A stretch of 64,000 nt of DNA from Ferruginibacter sp. (GTDB taxonomy: Bacteria > Bacteroidota > Bacteroidia > Chitinophagales > Chitinophagaceae): the NCBI GenBank assembly GCA_016786725.1, contig JAEUVU010000012.1, positions 1 to 64,000 of the forward strand. The letters run 5' to 3'. Position numbers and translations under genes: made by a program. Below, piece by piece: positions 1 through 8,841 of the stretch (position 1 is the stretch's first letter; each line of letters starts with the position of its first letter). A model generated the notes under the pieces. The model was not told the DNA's origin. It ran no database searches and saw only the letters and a program-made list of their open reading frames with translations.

Positions 1-2
1 GC

Positions 3-164
3 TTAAAATGGGTGCTTGGGGCCGTTTTAAAACCAATCGCCCTGTCCGAACCTGCCAACGGAAAAAAATATACCAAAAACAACTTAAAAGTAAAAGACAA
101 AAAAAAACCGCCTCATTTATTAATGAGACGGCCTCTTTTTATTAGCGGCATAACGGCCTCTTAA
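3..164 (+). CDS. possible 3' end of a gene entering from the left
   Basis: The third forward frame is open from the left edge to a TAA at 162-164 and gives about 53 residues that begin hydrophobic and then turn lysine-rich. It runs through the hairpin at 108-131, and its last codon overlaps the stop of the next, leftward gene. A real gene would normally end before that hairpin, so the frame may be open by chance. No family is recognised. Confidence 0.2.
   Translation, partial: LKWVLGAVLKPIALSEPANGKKYTKNNLKVKDKKKPPHLLMRRPLFISGITAS
108..140. terminator. bidirectional intrinsic terminator
   Basis: The arms CCGCCTCAT (108-116) and ATGAGACGG (123-131) pair with one mismatch around a 6-base loop. 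A run of T follows at 136-140 and a run of A precedes at about 99-107, so the hairpin can end transcripts from both sides. It would end the leftward gene that stops at 161. Confidence 0.7.
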
Positions 165-1087
165 TTTTTTACAACCACATCTATCACCTGGTTCTTATCA
201 GCACCCTCCCACCTGTATCGCACTGTGTACATTTTGTTGTTGTTTGTTTTTAAGCGGTACGGAATTTTCAAGGTACAATTCACCGTATTATTTTCCATGG
301 CGCCTTTTACTTTCTTTAAAAGAATGTCGGTTATTTTCACTTCATTCAGGTCGCTGTCGTACACCCAAAAAGTTTCTTTGCCCGAAAATATCTCATTTAA
401 GCTCGATCCTTCAATATTTGAGATATCCACACTGGTGTATGCCATTTTGGGTGCCACTTTTATCGTTGTATCCACATTCACCAGCATATTTTTTGCCTGC
501 AATCCATTAATAATGCCATTCACGCCTGTATTGGCTTTTATGGTTTTTGCCGATTTTGAAACCTGTAGCGGTTCTCCCGGCCTTGCAAAGCTCACGGGTA
601 TTTCAAGCCTTAGCTGATTTTTGCCTTTTAGATCGTACAATCTCACTTTTAAAGTACCGCCCGGATTGCCTTTGGTTACCTGCGCCGCAATGCCAAATTT
701 TATGCTGAAGGCATTCAGGTCTTTTGCAGAAAAGCCTTTTGAATAACTGCCAGTCAAAGCATTGGGATTGTTCCATAAAACCTCTCCTCTTGGTGATAAT
801 ACAATTACTTCGGCACCGGCATACATAGTTTGTGCATTATCTGCAGCAAAACCACTTGGTTGCTGAAGCCTGATCTCTATATCCCTGTTCAGGGGAAGCC
901 GGTTGTTGAGCAGTTGTGCCCCGTCTATTTTGATATCTATGGCACTGGCAGCAATTCCTTCATTAAAGAATTTCATACCGGTTAAAGGCAGCACACCATT
1001 TTGTTGTGCACTTACGGTATTGGCTAATAACAAACTTGCCGAAATGAAAGCAAACAGGTGTTTACAGCTTAAAAACTGAGTTTTCAT
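161..1087 (-). CDS. secreted protein of unknown function
   Basis: This 308-residue protein begins with a clear Sec signal peptide (residues 1-27, cleavage after V-S-A before Q). The rest looks rich in beta strands, with no further membrane segment and no catalytic motif I recognise. The ATG at 1087 is directly followed by a lysine and a hydrophobic core, which supports this start. It is most likely periplasmic or surface exposed. The gene stands alone, with a terminator just downstream (108-140) and about 185 bases of non-coding DNA upstream. I do not assign a function. Confidence 0.8.
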   Translation of the reverse strand: MKTQFLSCKHLFAFISASLLLANTVSAQQNGVLPLTGMKFFNEGIAASAIDIKIDGAQLLNNRLPLNRDIEIRLQQPSGFAADNAQTMYAGAEVIVLSPRGEVLWNNPNALTGSYSKGFSAKDLNAFSIKFGIAAQVTKGNPGGTLKVRLYDLKGKNQLRLEIPVSFARPGEPLQVSKSAKTIKANTGVNGIINGLQAKNMLVNVDTTIKVAPKMAYTSVDISNIEGSSLNEIFSGKETFWVYDSDLNEVKITDILLKKVKGAMENNTVNCTLKIPYRLKTNNNKMYTVRYRWEGADKNQVIDVVVKN

Positions 1088-1272
1088 GCAGGTGAAAATT
1101 GAAAATTGTGAGTTAATACGGATTATGCAGTAGCAAAACGAAGCACCTGGGTATATTAGTATGTACTTATTGCGTTGTTAATAAGATTTATGATTTCTCT
1201 GTTTAAAGGGTTGGTATTTTCACTTTTTGTTATAACCAGCACAGGTATTTTGCACAGGTAAAATTACGGGCA

Positions 1273-1896
1273 TCAGATATTTTTAATGTAGAAATTGCCT
1301 TCTTTTATAAATCCCATCACTTTTAAAAATTTTTCGTGATTTGGATTATCAACCTGTGTGTACACTATCCTTTTGATTCCTTTGTCATGTAAAAACTCTT
1401 TTCCTTCCTCAAATAAAAACCGGCCCACTTTATAATCACGGTATTTTGGCACAGTATAATTAATCTTCACTAAAGCATCGCCGTTTTCATTTACGGCGGC
1501 TGCAAAAAGGTTGGCAACTACAATATCTCTTAACACTACAAAACGTATTTCATCTTGCTGCTTTTCTTTTAAAATAAAATTCGGAAAATATGCCTTTATA
1601 TCTTTATTGTAAAAAGAAAGGAATTTTGGAATAAGTGCAGCATCGTTCTTAAACTCAACCAGGTCAAATTTTTCCTGCCGGCGGTAAATTTTAAAAAGAA
1701 AATAAACATTGATGGCCAGTAAAACCGAATTGGTTAAAACTATAGGGAAAGCATGTATCAGCAATCCGTAGCAAACAAATGACAGGCTGCCCAGGCTGTT
1801 TATCCACCTGAATTTGATATCATTGTTTACCCAAAGGGAAACGGCCAAAAAAATAAAGGCCAGGTAGCCCAGCAGTTGTCCAAAAATATTGATCAT
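1273..1896 (-). CDS. YgjV-like membrane domain fused to GNAT acetyltransferase
   Basis: The N-terminal 75 or so residues form three hydrophobic segments that resemble the YgjV family of small inner-membrane proteins. After a basic turn (Y-R-R-Q-E-K) the C-terminal 120 residues look like a GNAT acetyltransferase: F-V-V-L-R-D as a central strand, then Y-K-V-G-R-F-L-F-E-E-G in the place of the acetyl-CoA loop, and a final V-M-G-F strand. The frame can be extended to a TTG at 1932, but ATG at 1896 (M-I-N-I-F-G-Q) places the membrane domain at the start and is preferred. The enzyme domain would face the cytoplasm. The substrate is unknown. The family calls come from pattern reading only. Confidence 0.7.
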   Translation of the reverse strand: MINIFGQLLGYLAFIFLAVSLWVNNDIKFRWINSLGSLSFVCYGLLIHAFPIVLTNSVLLAINVYFLFKIYRRQEKFDLVEFKNDAALIPKFLSFYNKDIKAYFPNFILKEKQQDEIRFVVLRDIVVANLFAAAVNENGDALVKINYTVPKYRDYKVGRFLFEEGKEFLHDKGIKRIVYTQVDNPNHEKFLKVMGFIKEGNFYIKNI

Positions 1897-2005
1897 GCTA
1901 TAAAATTGAGGAAGCAAGTTACATGAAAACAATATTTACCTGTTATGATAATGCTGAGATTGATTACTTTTAAGTATTGGTTTATCAATTTTTACCTCAG
2001 ACTGT

Positions 2006-3409
2006 ATGGGCCGCCATTTATTTACATTCGTTTTACTGTTTTTATCTTTCGGTTTAGCCGCCCAGCAAAATGCTTCGGACAGCCTCCGTCAACTGATTGC
2101 TAATACAAAAAGCGATACAGCCAGGGTAGATCTGATGTGTGACATCGGCTATGGGTTAAGGGTGAATGAACCTGAGAAGGCATTAAAAATAACAAGCGAA
2201 GCATTTTCGTTATCAAAAAAAATAAATTACGTAAATGGCCAGTCCAGAAGCCTGGGTACCATGGCTATTATATTCAGGCTGATGGGAAATTTTCCGCTTG
2301 CGTTAGAGTACAATTTAAAACGGCTGGAACTGGTTGAAAAATCAAATAACCAAAAAAGATATGCAGAAACACTGACCAACATAGGCCTTATATACACTTA
2401 CCTTGAGGAGTATGATAAAGCTATTGAATACTATTACAGATCAGACTCTGTCCTGAAGGTGATTGGAACCATGGATGCCGCTAATTTTAATCTGGCTTTA
2501 AACCTGGGCGATGTTTATGACAAACGCAATATGAATGATTCGGCATTCACTTATTTTACTAAAGCGCTCGGTATAGCAAGGCAGTTAAAAGATAATAATT
2601 ATGAAGGCATGGCGATGGTGGGATTAGGAAACAGTTATTTAAAAACCGGTCAATATCCCCTGTCCCTTGCTAATTATCAAAGTGGTATTATTAGTTTAAA
2701 AGCCGCTGAAAACGACGACCTGCTCTGTGAAGCATATATCGGACTGGCTAACCTGTTTAAAAAATTAAATCAAAATGATTCTTCATTGTTTTATGCAAAA
2801 CAATCTTTTCAGATTGCAAAAAAAGACGGGTTTTTACCCAGGTACCTGGATGCAGCCAAATTTTTATCGGCGCATTACAATGATGTAAAGAATGTTGACA
2901 GTTCATTTTTGTACCTGAACCTTGTTCAATCTTTAAACGACAGCATAAACAGTAAAAGAAGCATCAGGGAATCGCAGTTACTTTCGAGCAACGAGCAGGC
3001 GAGGCAGATTGAAATTGCAGAAAATTTAAGAATTGCAAAAGAAGAAAGGAGGCAACAACTGCAGCTGTTGTTCATCGCCATTTTCATCCCCGGTTTTTTT
3101 ATCATCACACTTATACTAAGCAGAATAAAACTGCCGGTGAGGGTTATAAAAATTGCCGGCATACTTTCCTTGCTTATACTTTTTGAATATTTAACGCTGC
3201 TGCTGCATCCTCATGTAAAAGAACTTACACACCACACACCTGTGCTTGAGATGTTGATATTTGTAACCATTGCAGCCTTTCTTATACCTGCACACCACCG
3301 TATTGAAAACTGGCTTATTAAATGGCTAACAAAAAACCGGCCTTTATATGCCGGTAAAAAACTTAAAATTAAACGTACCCGTATAATTAAAGAAACCCCT
3401 AAGGCGTAG
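2006..3409 (+). CDS. periplasmic TPR protein with C-terminal membrane segments
   Basis: The 467-residue product starts with a signal peptide (residues 1-19, ending A-A-Q). From about 25 to 300 it is built of helical tetratricopeptide repeats, with typical A..Y..G and A..Y motifs such as Y-A-E-T-L-T-N-I-G. A charged coiled-coil stretch (about 313-352) leads to a transmembrane helix near 353-371 and two more hydrophobic helices before a basic tail. This matches the sensory half of TPR-containing histidine kinases of Bacteroidota, but no kinase domain follows. It may signal through a partner or act as a scaffold. Its 3' end overlaps the convergent lipoprotein gene by 11 bases. Confidence 0.8.
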   Translation: MGRHLFTFVLLFLSFGLAAQQNASDSLRQLIANTKSDTARVDLMCDIGYGLRVNEPEKALKITSEAFSLSKKINYVNGQSRSLGTMAIIFRLMGNFPLALEYNLKRLELVEKSNNQKRYAETLTNIGLIYTYLEEYDKAIEYYYRSDSVLKVIGTMDAANFNLALNLGDVYDKRNMNDSAFTYFTKALGIARQLKDNNYEGMAMVGLGNSYLKTGQYPLSLANYQSGIISLKAAENDDLLCEAYIGLANLFKKLNQNDSSLFYAKQSFQIAKKDGFLPRYLDAAKFLSAHYNDVKNVDSSFLYLNLVQSLNDSINSKRSIRESQLLSSNEQARQIEIAENLRIAKEERRQQLQLLFIAIFIPGFFIITLILSRIKLPVRVIKIAGILSLLILFEYLTLLLHPHVKELTHHTPVLEMLIFVTIAAFLIPAHHRIENWLIKWLTKNRPLYAGKKLKIKRTRIIKETPKA

Positions 3410-3629
3410 GAGCTACCGGTTTATTTTCATTGCCGGGAGCCTTATTGCCCACGGTTTTTTCCATGGTGTCTGTTGAATCTTTTTTAATTACTGGTGGTGT
3501 AAAGTTAACTGTGGTGTCTTTTTTCTCCTCTTTGGCATCACCGCTGTTATTGCAGCTGGTAACAGCCATGGTTAACAGTAAAGCGCTACCAAGGATAAAA
3601 CGCAGTTTTGTTTTGTTTTGCTTGATCAT
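3399..3629 (-). CDS. small lipoprotein
   Basis: The 76-residue protein has a basic start, a hydrophobic stretch and a lipobox-like M-A-V-T-S-C at residues 21-26, so it should be lipidated at Cys26. The mature part of about 50 residues is low in complexity, rich in Lys, Asp, Thr and Pro, and probably disordered. It converges with the TPR gene, and its start is divergent to the caspase-like gene. The function is unknown. Confidence 0.75.
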   Translation of the reverse strand: MIKQNKTKLRFILGSALLLTMAVTSCNNSGDAKEEKKDTTVNFTPPVIKKDSTDTMEKTVGNKAPGNENKPVAPTP

Positions 3630-3733
3630 TTTAAATGGTTTTAGAATATAATTTTACAATTAATATTTTAAACTATCAAGCCCTGTCCGAATATTTTAGA
3701 TACTTTTATTGCATGCGTTTAAAATTTATATAT

Positions 3734-5083
3734 ATGAGTAAGAAACCGGTAATGCTTTTTTTATTGCTGTGTGCCGCTACAGTGTTGCATGCACAAACAA
3801 TGTATGAGTTTTCGTTTCAATATCCTGCCAGCAAACCTGACGATTACCAACTGCTTTTAATTGATAACAACGATGGAACCGGGAAGGTAAGGCTGAGAAC
3901 AGTTACGTCCGGTTCTACCGATACTTTACTGGTTGATTTTGATGTAAAGGAGGAGCTTTCTGAAAACAATGAGGCCTGTACCAACCGGCTTTTTTATAAG
4001 ATGGAGAACCAGAAAATAATTACCGGTAAAAGCCCGGCTACTGCCTTACCGGGTTATATCTGTTTTACAAAAGATACCCTGTCAAACCTGTACGAACCCC
4101 TGGGTGTAGTAGACGGCACTGCAAGTTGCACGGCAGAGCCTGTAAAATTCAGTAAAGTTTCAAACATAAGCCGGCAAAGCCTTACAAAGGAATTTGTACT
4201 TGGTTATTTTAAAGTGTACGAACCTTTTTACCGTGCCCAGTTTGTAACCAACAATACCAAGGCACTAACCGTGTTGGAACAAAGTACAAAAATGTACCTA
4301 CTTTTTGTTTCAAATGTTACTGACCCTTTGATTGGCCCTGCTGACAGAATGGGCATGAATGAAGCCATCAGCCTTTTTGGTAAAATAAAAGATTTTCTGG
4401 GCATCAGCGCATTTATTTATGATACCATTACTGGCCGCAATTTTAATAAACAAACGGTGCTTAATAAGATAAACAGTTTTTTTAGGCCGGGCCCTAATGA
4501 TATTGTTATCTTTTACTATGCAGGGCATGGCTTCAGGATGCCTAAAGACGGAAGGCCGGGACCTTATATTGATCTCAGGGATGTAGTGCTGGACCAGTTT
4601 AAAAGATACCAGGATAATTCATTAAGTACTGAAGATATTCTTGTGAGCATCCGTAAAAAAGGCGCCAGGCTAAACCTGATCATCAGTGAAAGTTGCAACG
4701 ACACCATCACCAAAACCAACCCGATAGTAAAAGAACCTGCCGTTGCGGGAAAAAAAGGTGGCTTTGGCATGAACTGGAGCACTCAAAACTGCCGTGATCT
4801 TTTTTTAAATGCAATGCCCACTACTATACTTGCTGCTGCAGCATCGCCTTATCAACTGGCCATCAGCAACAATGATTTTGGCGGATACTTTTCAACTTTT
4901 TTCCGCAACAACCTGGAACTGTACATGGGCTACACCAAAACCAACGTTAAGTGGGAACAGATCTTTGCTCAAACCAGTCAGCAGGCCGAAACCAAATCTG
5001 GCCGCACCTGGTGCAATGATGAGAAGACCGTTAAATGCAACAGGCAAAGGCCGTTTGCAACTATATTGTATGGCAGGTTTTAA
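3734..5083 (+). CDS. secreted caspase-like protein (peptidase C14 fold)
   Basis: The frame opens at 3635, but ATG at 3734 starts a proper signal peptide (M-S-K-K-P-V then a hydrophobic core, cleavage after L-H-A), giving 449 residues. About 160 residues of unknown beta-rich sequence come first. A caspase-like domain follows: strand D-I-V-I-F-Y-Y, the motif A-G-H-G with His265, and L-N-L-I-I-S-E-S-C-N with Cys321 as the likely dyad. The Cys motif differs from the D-A-C-H-S-G form of the neighbouring gene, so activity or specificity may differ. Several cysteines in the mature part could form disulfides. The 3' end overlaps the convergent caspase-TPR gene by 4 bases. Peptidase activity is inferred from the motifs. 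Confidence 0.75.
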   Translation: MSKKPVMLFLLLCAATVLHAQTMYEFSFQYPASKPDDYQLLLIDNNDGTGKVRLRTVTSGSTDTLLVDFDVKEELSENNEACTNRLFYKMENQKIITGKSPATALPGYICFTKDTLSNLYEPLGVVDGTASCTAEPVKFSKVSNISRQSLTKEFVLGYFKVYEPFYRAQFVTNNTKALTVLEQSTKMYLLFVSNVTDPLIGPADRMGMNEAISLFGKIKDFLGISAFIYDTITGRNFNKQTVLNKINSFFRPGPNDIVIFYYAGHGFRMPKDGRPGPYIDLRDVVLDQFKRYQDNSLSTEDILVSIRKKGARLNLIISESCNDTITKTNPIVKEPAVAGKKGGFGMNWSTQNCRDLFLNAMPTTILAAAASPYQLAISNNDFGGYFSTFFRNNLELYMGYTKTNVKWEQIFAQTSQQAETKSGRTWCNDEKTVKCNRQRPFATILYGRF

Positions 5084-8000
5084 TTAGCCGGTTTAGGGCT
5101 TTTGTATTTCTTCATGGTAATACTGCCCATCATCGTTTTCCATTTAGCCGTGTTACGCAGGTTTTCCATGAGGCTGTCGTTTTGTAATACAAAAGAAAAA
5201 TTGAAACCAAAGTCAATGGCATATTGCAGGTATTTCCAGGCTTCGGTTGTATTTGCTGTTTTGGCATACAGCCTGGCTAAAGAATAGCTGTTGTACCATG
5301 CTGTATCGGTTTGTTGTGAATTGAAACTTTTAGTATAAAATTCAATGGCTTGCTTTGGTTTACCGGAAAGCATAGCCGACAGCCCACGCAGGTTATTTAT
5401 CTCCGGAACTTGATAAGGCACATAACTTTCAGTTTTATTGAGTGATTCATCTGCCTTTGCAAAATCGCCGGATAAAACATTGAATTGAGCTAATAAAATC
5501 CGCTTCGGCAAATTAACCTGGTTATTATCATGTAAATAATTGAGTTGTTTAAGCGCCGCCCTGTTCTTATACAGTGCTTTGTAAATATCAACCAGGGTTA
5601 ATCTTGCATTGGCATTGTCGGGTACAAGTGATAGGGATTTTTCAAAATATGGATATGCCTGTTTTTTTGAACCGGCCCACAAATACAGGTTACCTGTTTT
5701 AAAATGAATATCTGCCAGTGTTTCTTTCACAGATAATAATGCTGCCGCCTGTTGCAGGAATGCAATACCATCTTTGCGTGGAGTAAAGATCGCATTGGCG
5801 CCGGTTATGGTTTCACCTGTTCCCGGCACACGGTAAAAATTCCTGTCTGGCCCAACCTGACCGGGGTTAATTACGATTCTGCTCTTATCAGCCATGCCGG
5901 TTTCCGCAATGTCGTACAACATGTATAATCCGTACAAATAAACGGAGGTATCAACAAAGATCTCCCTGTTGTTTAAGGGTGACCAGAAGATGCAATCAAG
6001 ATAATTTGTACGAAAAGCTGTTTGTGCATACTGGTACAAAAGGTTGCCCAGCCGGTAAGCCCAGTTGCCATCCTCCGGAAATCTTTCAATCATCCGGCGG
6101 TAAAATTCATTAAGCTCTTTGGCGCTCTGGTCTTTATTTATTTTTGCATAACCTGCAATGGTTGCTTCGGTTTCGTCATACCGGCCCTGCTTTTCCTGCA
6201 GTTGCCACAGCAATACATAAGCAGCAATTTTATCGTACCATGCAACCTCAATTGAATTTGGCACTATCCTGCCATCAGGGTCATATCTTTCAAAGCTGAT
6301 GATTTGCCTGAGGTATTTTTCTGCTTCTTCCAGGTGCAGCCAGTTTTGAGAAATGGTTGCCAGGAAATAATAATCTTCAACCTGGGTATAAAACTGCTCT
6401 CTGAAGAACTTTTCAAAACAACTGCGATCGTACCGGTAAGTTTTTGCTCTTACTACAGAATCTGTATAAGCTTGGAGTTGCTTCTTGTCTTTGGAATAAC
6501 GGCAGGCAAGGGAAAACATCAGTTCCGCTTCTTCCCATTTTTGCCGATCATAATACGCTTTGCCAAGATAATGATATACCAAAGGATTAGAAACATCAAT
6601 AGCCACAACCTTGCGTAGTATGCGAATGGCGCTGGTATATTGTTTCAGCTTGTATTCCTGCACGCCCCAGGTAAAAAATCCAAGCACATCATCCGGCGAG
6701 AGTGAGGCTGTATCAACATCACAAACGGTTTCTGATACAGGAAGCATCGGCACATTGGCCTCTATATCAGCCACGCTGTTGCCTATAAAATGATACCCTT
6801 TTTTACGCAGGTCGGCTTCGTAAAAAAATGAATCGGCCAAAGCGTAGTTTGCAGTGTTCATATAAACATATCCAAGTCTTTCAAAAGGGAGATAATGCCT
6901 TGAGTTGATATCAATGGCATGCCGGTAATCTTCTTCGGCAAAAAGCTGGTTGCCTTTTTTTTCGCTGATATAACCACGGTTGATGCTGATGCTCTGCAGG
7001 TTTGCCTGCAGGCTGTCGGCAATGTTTGCATGGCTGCTGGCTTTATCGTAATCTTTTTTTGCTATATACAGTCCGCTTAAATTAGATTGCGGTATGGCCC
7101 AGGCCGGCGACAATTGGGTTGCTTTGATAAAATTCTTTTCAGCCTCACTGTAGTTTTTCTTTAGCTGATACAGTACGCCCAGTTCATTATAAATGTATGA
7201 TGCGTATTCTTCCAGCGCCAGCGCTTTTTTCTGTTCTGCCAACGCCTTTTCAATTAACGGTTCCGGATTTTCTGTAAGTGGAATTTTTAAACGAAGCGAC
7301 AGGCCTGTAAAATAATGTAAAAGAACTGCTGCTTTGGTGCTGTAGTACCTGTCGCCCTGCGATAATTTAAACGCTGTTTCAAACATTCTGGTGTACACAT
7401 CGTAGCTATGGTTCTGGCTGTTGTAGTAGCGGCGGCGTTCCAGTTCTGCTTCATCGCCGCTGATGTAGTTTGCAATTACATTTTGCCCCACATCCAGGAA
7501 AGCGCTTGCCAGGTCTAAATTAAAACGGTCTGCTTTTTCCTTATCTCTTTTTAACTCGATGGCAAGTTCAGCCAGTTTATCTTTCTGGCTTTGCAATATA
7601 GCGCCTTTACCAAGTTCGCCTATCACTGCAAATGCTATTTCATTTGCAGGCAGCACATTCAATTTAGCGCTGTCTGTTAATGCTTCAAGCGGCTGCTTTT
7701 TCAGTAAGCTGAAAAAGTATTCTGCCGGCCCGGCATCTTCTTCTGCAGCGGCGGCGGACATACTGTTCATTACCATTACCTGCATAAGAGAATCATTGCT
7801 TACCTGCTCTCTTATTTGGGCTGCTTCAGTTTCTACAACGGTTGACAGCGGAAAATCTTCATTGCCCTTAATTACCGGGGTTTGCACATCGCCCTCATTT
7901 TTTAAAACGGCGTCTGTAGCCATCGACAACTCCATGTAATTTTTCAATTCGCCCACACTTACAACCTTGTCATTATTATTATCGGCCAGTCCGCCCCGCA

Positions 8001-8697
8001 GGGCATTAACTAAGTAATAAGAAAAAACACCTCTTCCCCCACCCCAGTCTATCTTTTCGTTCGATAGCTCATCAGGTTTGCAGGAGGCCATTCTTATCTC
8101 GTTCTCTTTCTTCAGCATCAACTGCTCCCCTACAAAAAAATTTCCTTTAAACCGGTTGCCCGCCATGGTACCCGAGTGGCATGCATCGGTAATAACGATC
8201 ACTTTGGCTTTTGTTTGTACCGAAATGGTGTTTACAACATCATTCAGGTAGTCAATACTCAACCCCATATTTACAAATGCAACGGCAGGTGTATTGTAGC
8301 AGATAAGGTAACCGTTTCTGCTCATGGTAACATTTTCCATTTCTCCATGGCCGCTGAAATAAAAATATACTTTGTCATTTTCTTTACAATTGTTCATAAG
8401 CCAGCGAATGGCTTTATCTACTTCGCCGATGGTGGCTGCAGAATCTGTAAGGAGTTTAATGTTTTGTTTGGGTACAGAACCGCCCGGTGCCGACATTAAA
8501 AAATCCGCAAACAGGATGGCATCTTTATTTGAAAATGAAAGTTTAGGTATGCCGGGATCCTGGTAATCGGAGATGCCGATGACGATGGCGTAGGTGTTGG
8601 CATCAGGCGGTGTATTAGTTGCCAATGGCTGCGCTGCAGTAATGATGCAGGAAAATGATAGCAGAAAAAGTGATATGGAATATTTTATTTGCTGCAA
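5080..8697 (-). CDS. secreted caspase-like (metacaspase-type) protein with long TPR array
   Basis: The 1205-residue protein has a signal peptide (about 1-22), then a caspase domain at about 35-280: Y-A-I-V-I-G-I-S-D-Y, the His motif Y-F-S-G-H-G-E with His117, and the Cys motif D-A-C-H-S-G with Cys173. This is the standard metacaspase/orthocaspase dyad. The remaining 900 residues are mostly helical and contain many tetratricopeptide repeats, probably for protein binding or assembly. The frame starts with TTG at 8697, directly followed by the signal peptide. No ATG lies upstream in frame nearby. It should act in the periplasm or at the cell surface. The substrate is unknown. It is the larger partner of a convergent pair with the caspase-like gene at 3734-5083. 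Confidence 0.85.
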   Translation of the reverse strand: MQQIKYSISLFLLSFSCIITAAQPLATNTPPDANTYAIVIGISDYQDPGIPKLSFSNKDAILFADFLMSAPGGSVPKQNIKLLTDSAATIGEVDKAIRWLMNNCKENDKVYFYFSGHGEMENVTMSRNGYLICYNTPAVAFVNMGLSIDYLNDVVNTISVQTKAKVIVITDACHSGTMAGNRFKGNFFVGEQLMLKKENEIRMASCKPDELSNEKIDWGGGRGVFSYYLVNALRGGLADNNNDKVVSVGELKNYMELSMATDAVLKNEGDVQTPVIKGNEDFPLSTVVETEAAQIREQVSNDSLMQVMVMNSMSAAAAEEDAGPAEYFFSLLKKQPLEALTDSAKLNVLPANEIAFAVIGELGKGAILQSQKDKLAELAIELKRDKEKADRFNLDLASAFLDVGQNVIANYISGDEAELERRRYYNSQNHSYDVYTRMFETAFKLSQGDRYYSTKAAVLLHYFTGLSLRLKIPLTENPEPLIEKALAEQKKALALEEYASYIYNELGVLYQLKKNYSEAEKNFIKATQLSPAWAIPQSNLSGLYIAKKDYDKASSHANIADSLQANLQSISINRGYISEKKGNQLFAEEDYRHAIDINSRHYLPFERLGYVYMNTANYALADSFFYEADLRKKGYHFIGNSVADIEANVPMLPVSETVCDVDTASLSPDDVLGFFTWGVQEYKLKQYTSAIRILRKVVAIDVSNPLVYHYLGKAYYDRQKWEEAELMFSLACRYSKDKKQLQAYTDSVVRAKTYRYDRSCFEKFFREQFYTQVEDYYFLATISQNWLHLEEAEKYLRQIISFERYDPDGRIVPNSIEVAWYDKIAAYVLLWQLQEKQGRYDETEATIAGYAKINKDQSAKELNEFYRRMIERFPEDGNWAYRLGNLLYQYAQTAFRTNYLDCIFWSPLNNREIFVDTSVYLYGLYMLYDIAETGMADKSRIVINPGQVGPDRNFYRVPGTGETITGANAIFTPRKDGIAFLQQAAALLSVKETLADIHFKTGNLYLWAGSKKQAYPYFEKSLSLVPDNANARLTLVDIYKALYKNRAALKQLNYLHDNNQVNLPKRILLAQFNVLSGDFAKADESLNKTESYVPYQVPEINNLRGLSAMLSGKPKQAIEFYTKSFNSQQTDTAWYNSYSLARLYAKTANTTEAWKYLQYAIDFGFNFSFVLQNDSLMENLRNTAKWKTMMGSITMKKYKSPKPAN

Positions 8698-8742
8698 CCT
8701 GATAATTTAATTACTGTATGGTTGATTAATTAAAAACTTCTA

Positions 8743-8841
8743 TAGGTGTCTGGCCACTATGAACAGTCTTTAACTTTTAGGCTAATTACTTACACAATGG
8801 CTGCTTTTAGTGCAGGAGTATTTATAGTGGCCTGACACCTA
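8743..8841. repeat. 18-bp inverted repeat pair around a 63-base spacer
   Basis: The arms at 8743-8760 and 8824-8841 match as inverted copies at 17 of 18 positions. The right arm contains the stop codon of the M14 peptidase gene (8839-8841). On the minus strand the stem is followed by a run of T, so it may act as a long-loop terminator for that gene. It may instead be a small mobile repeat. Confidence 0.7.
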
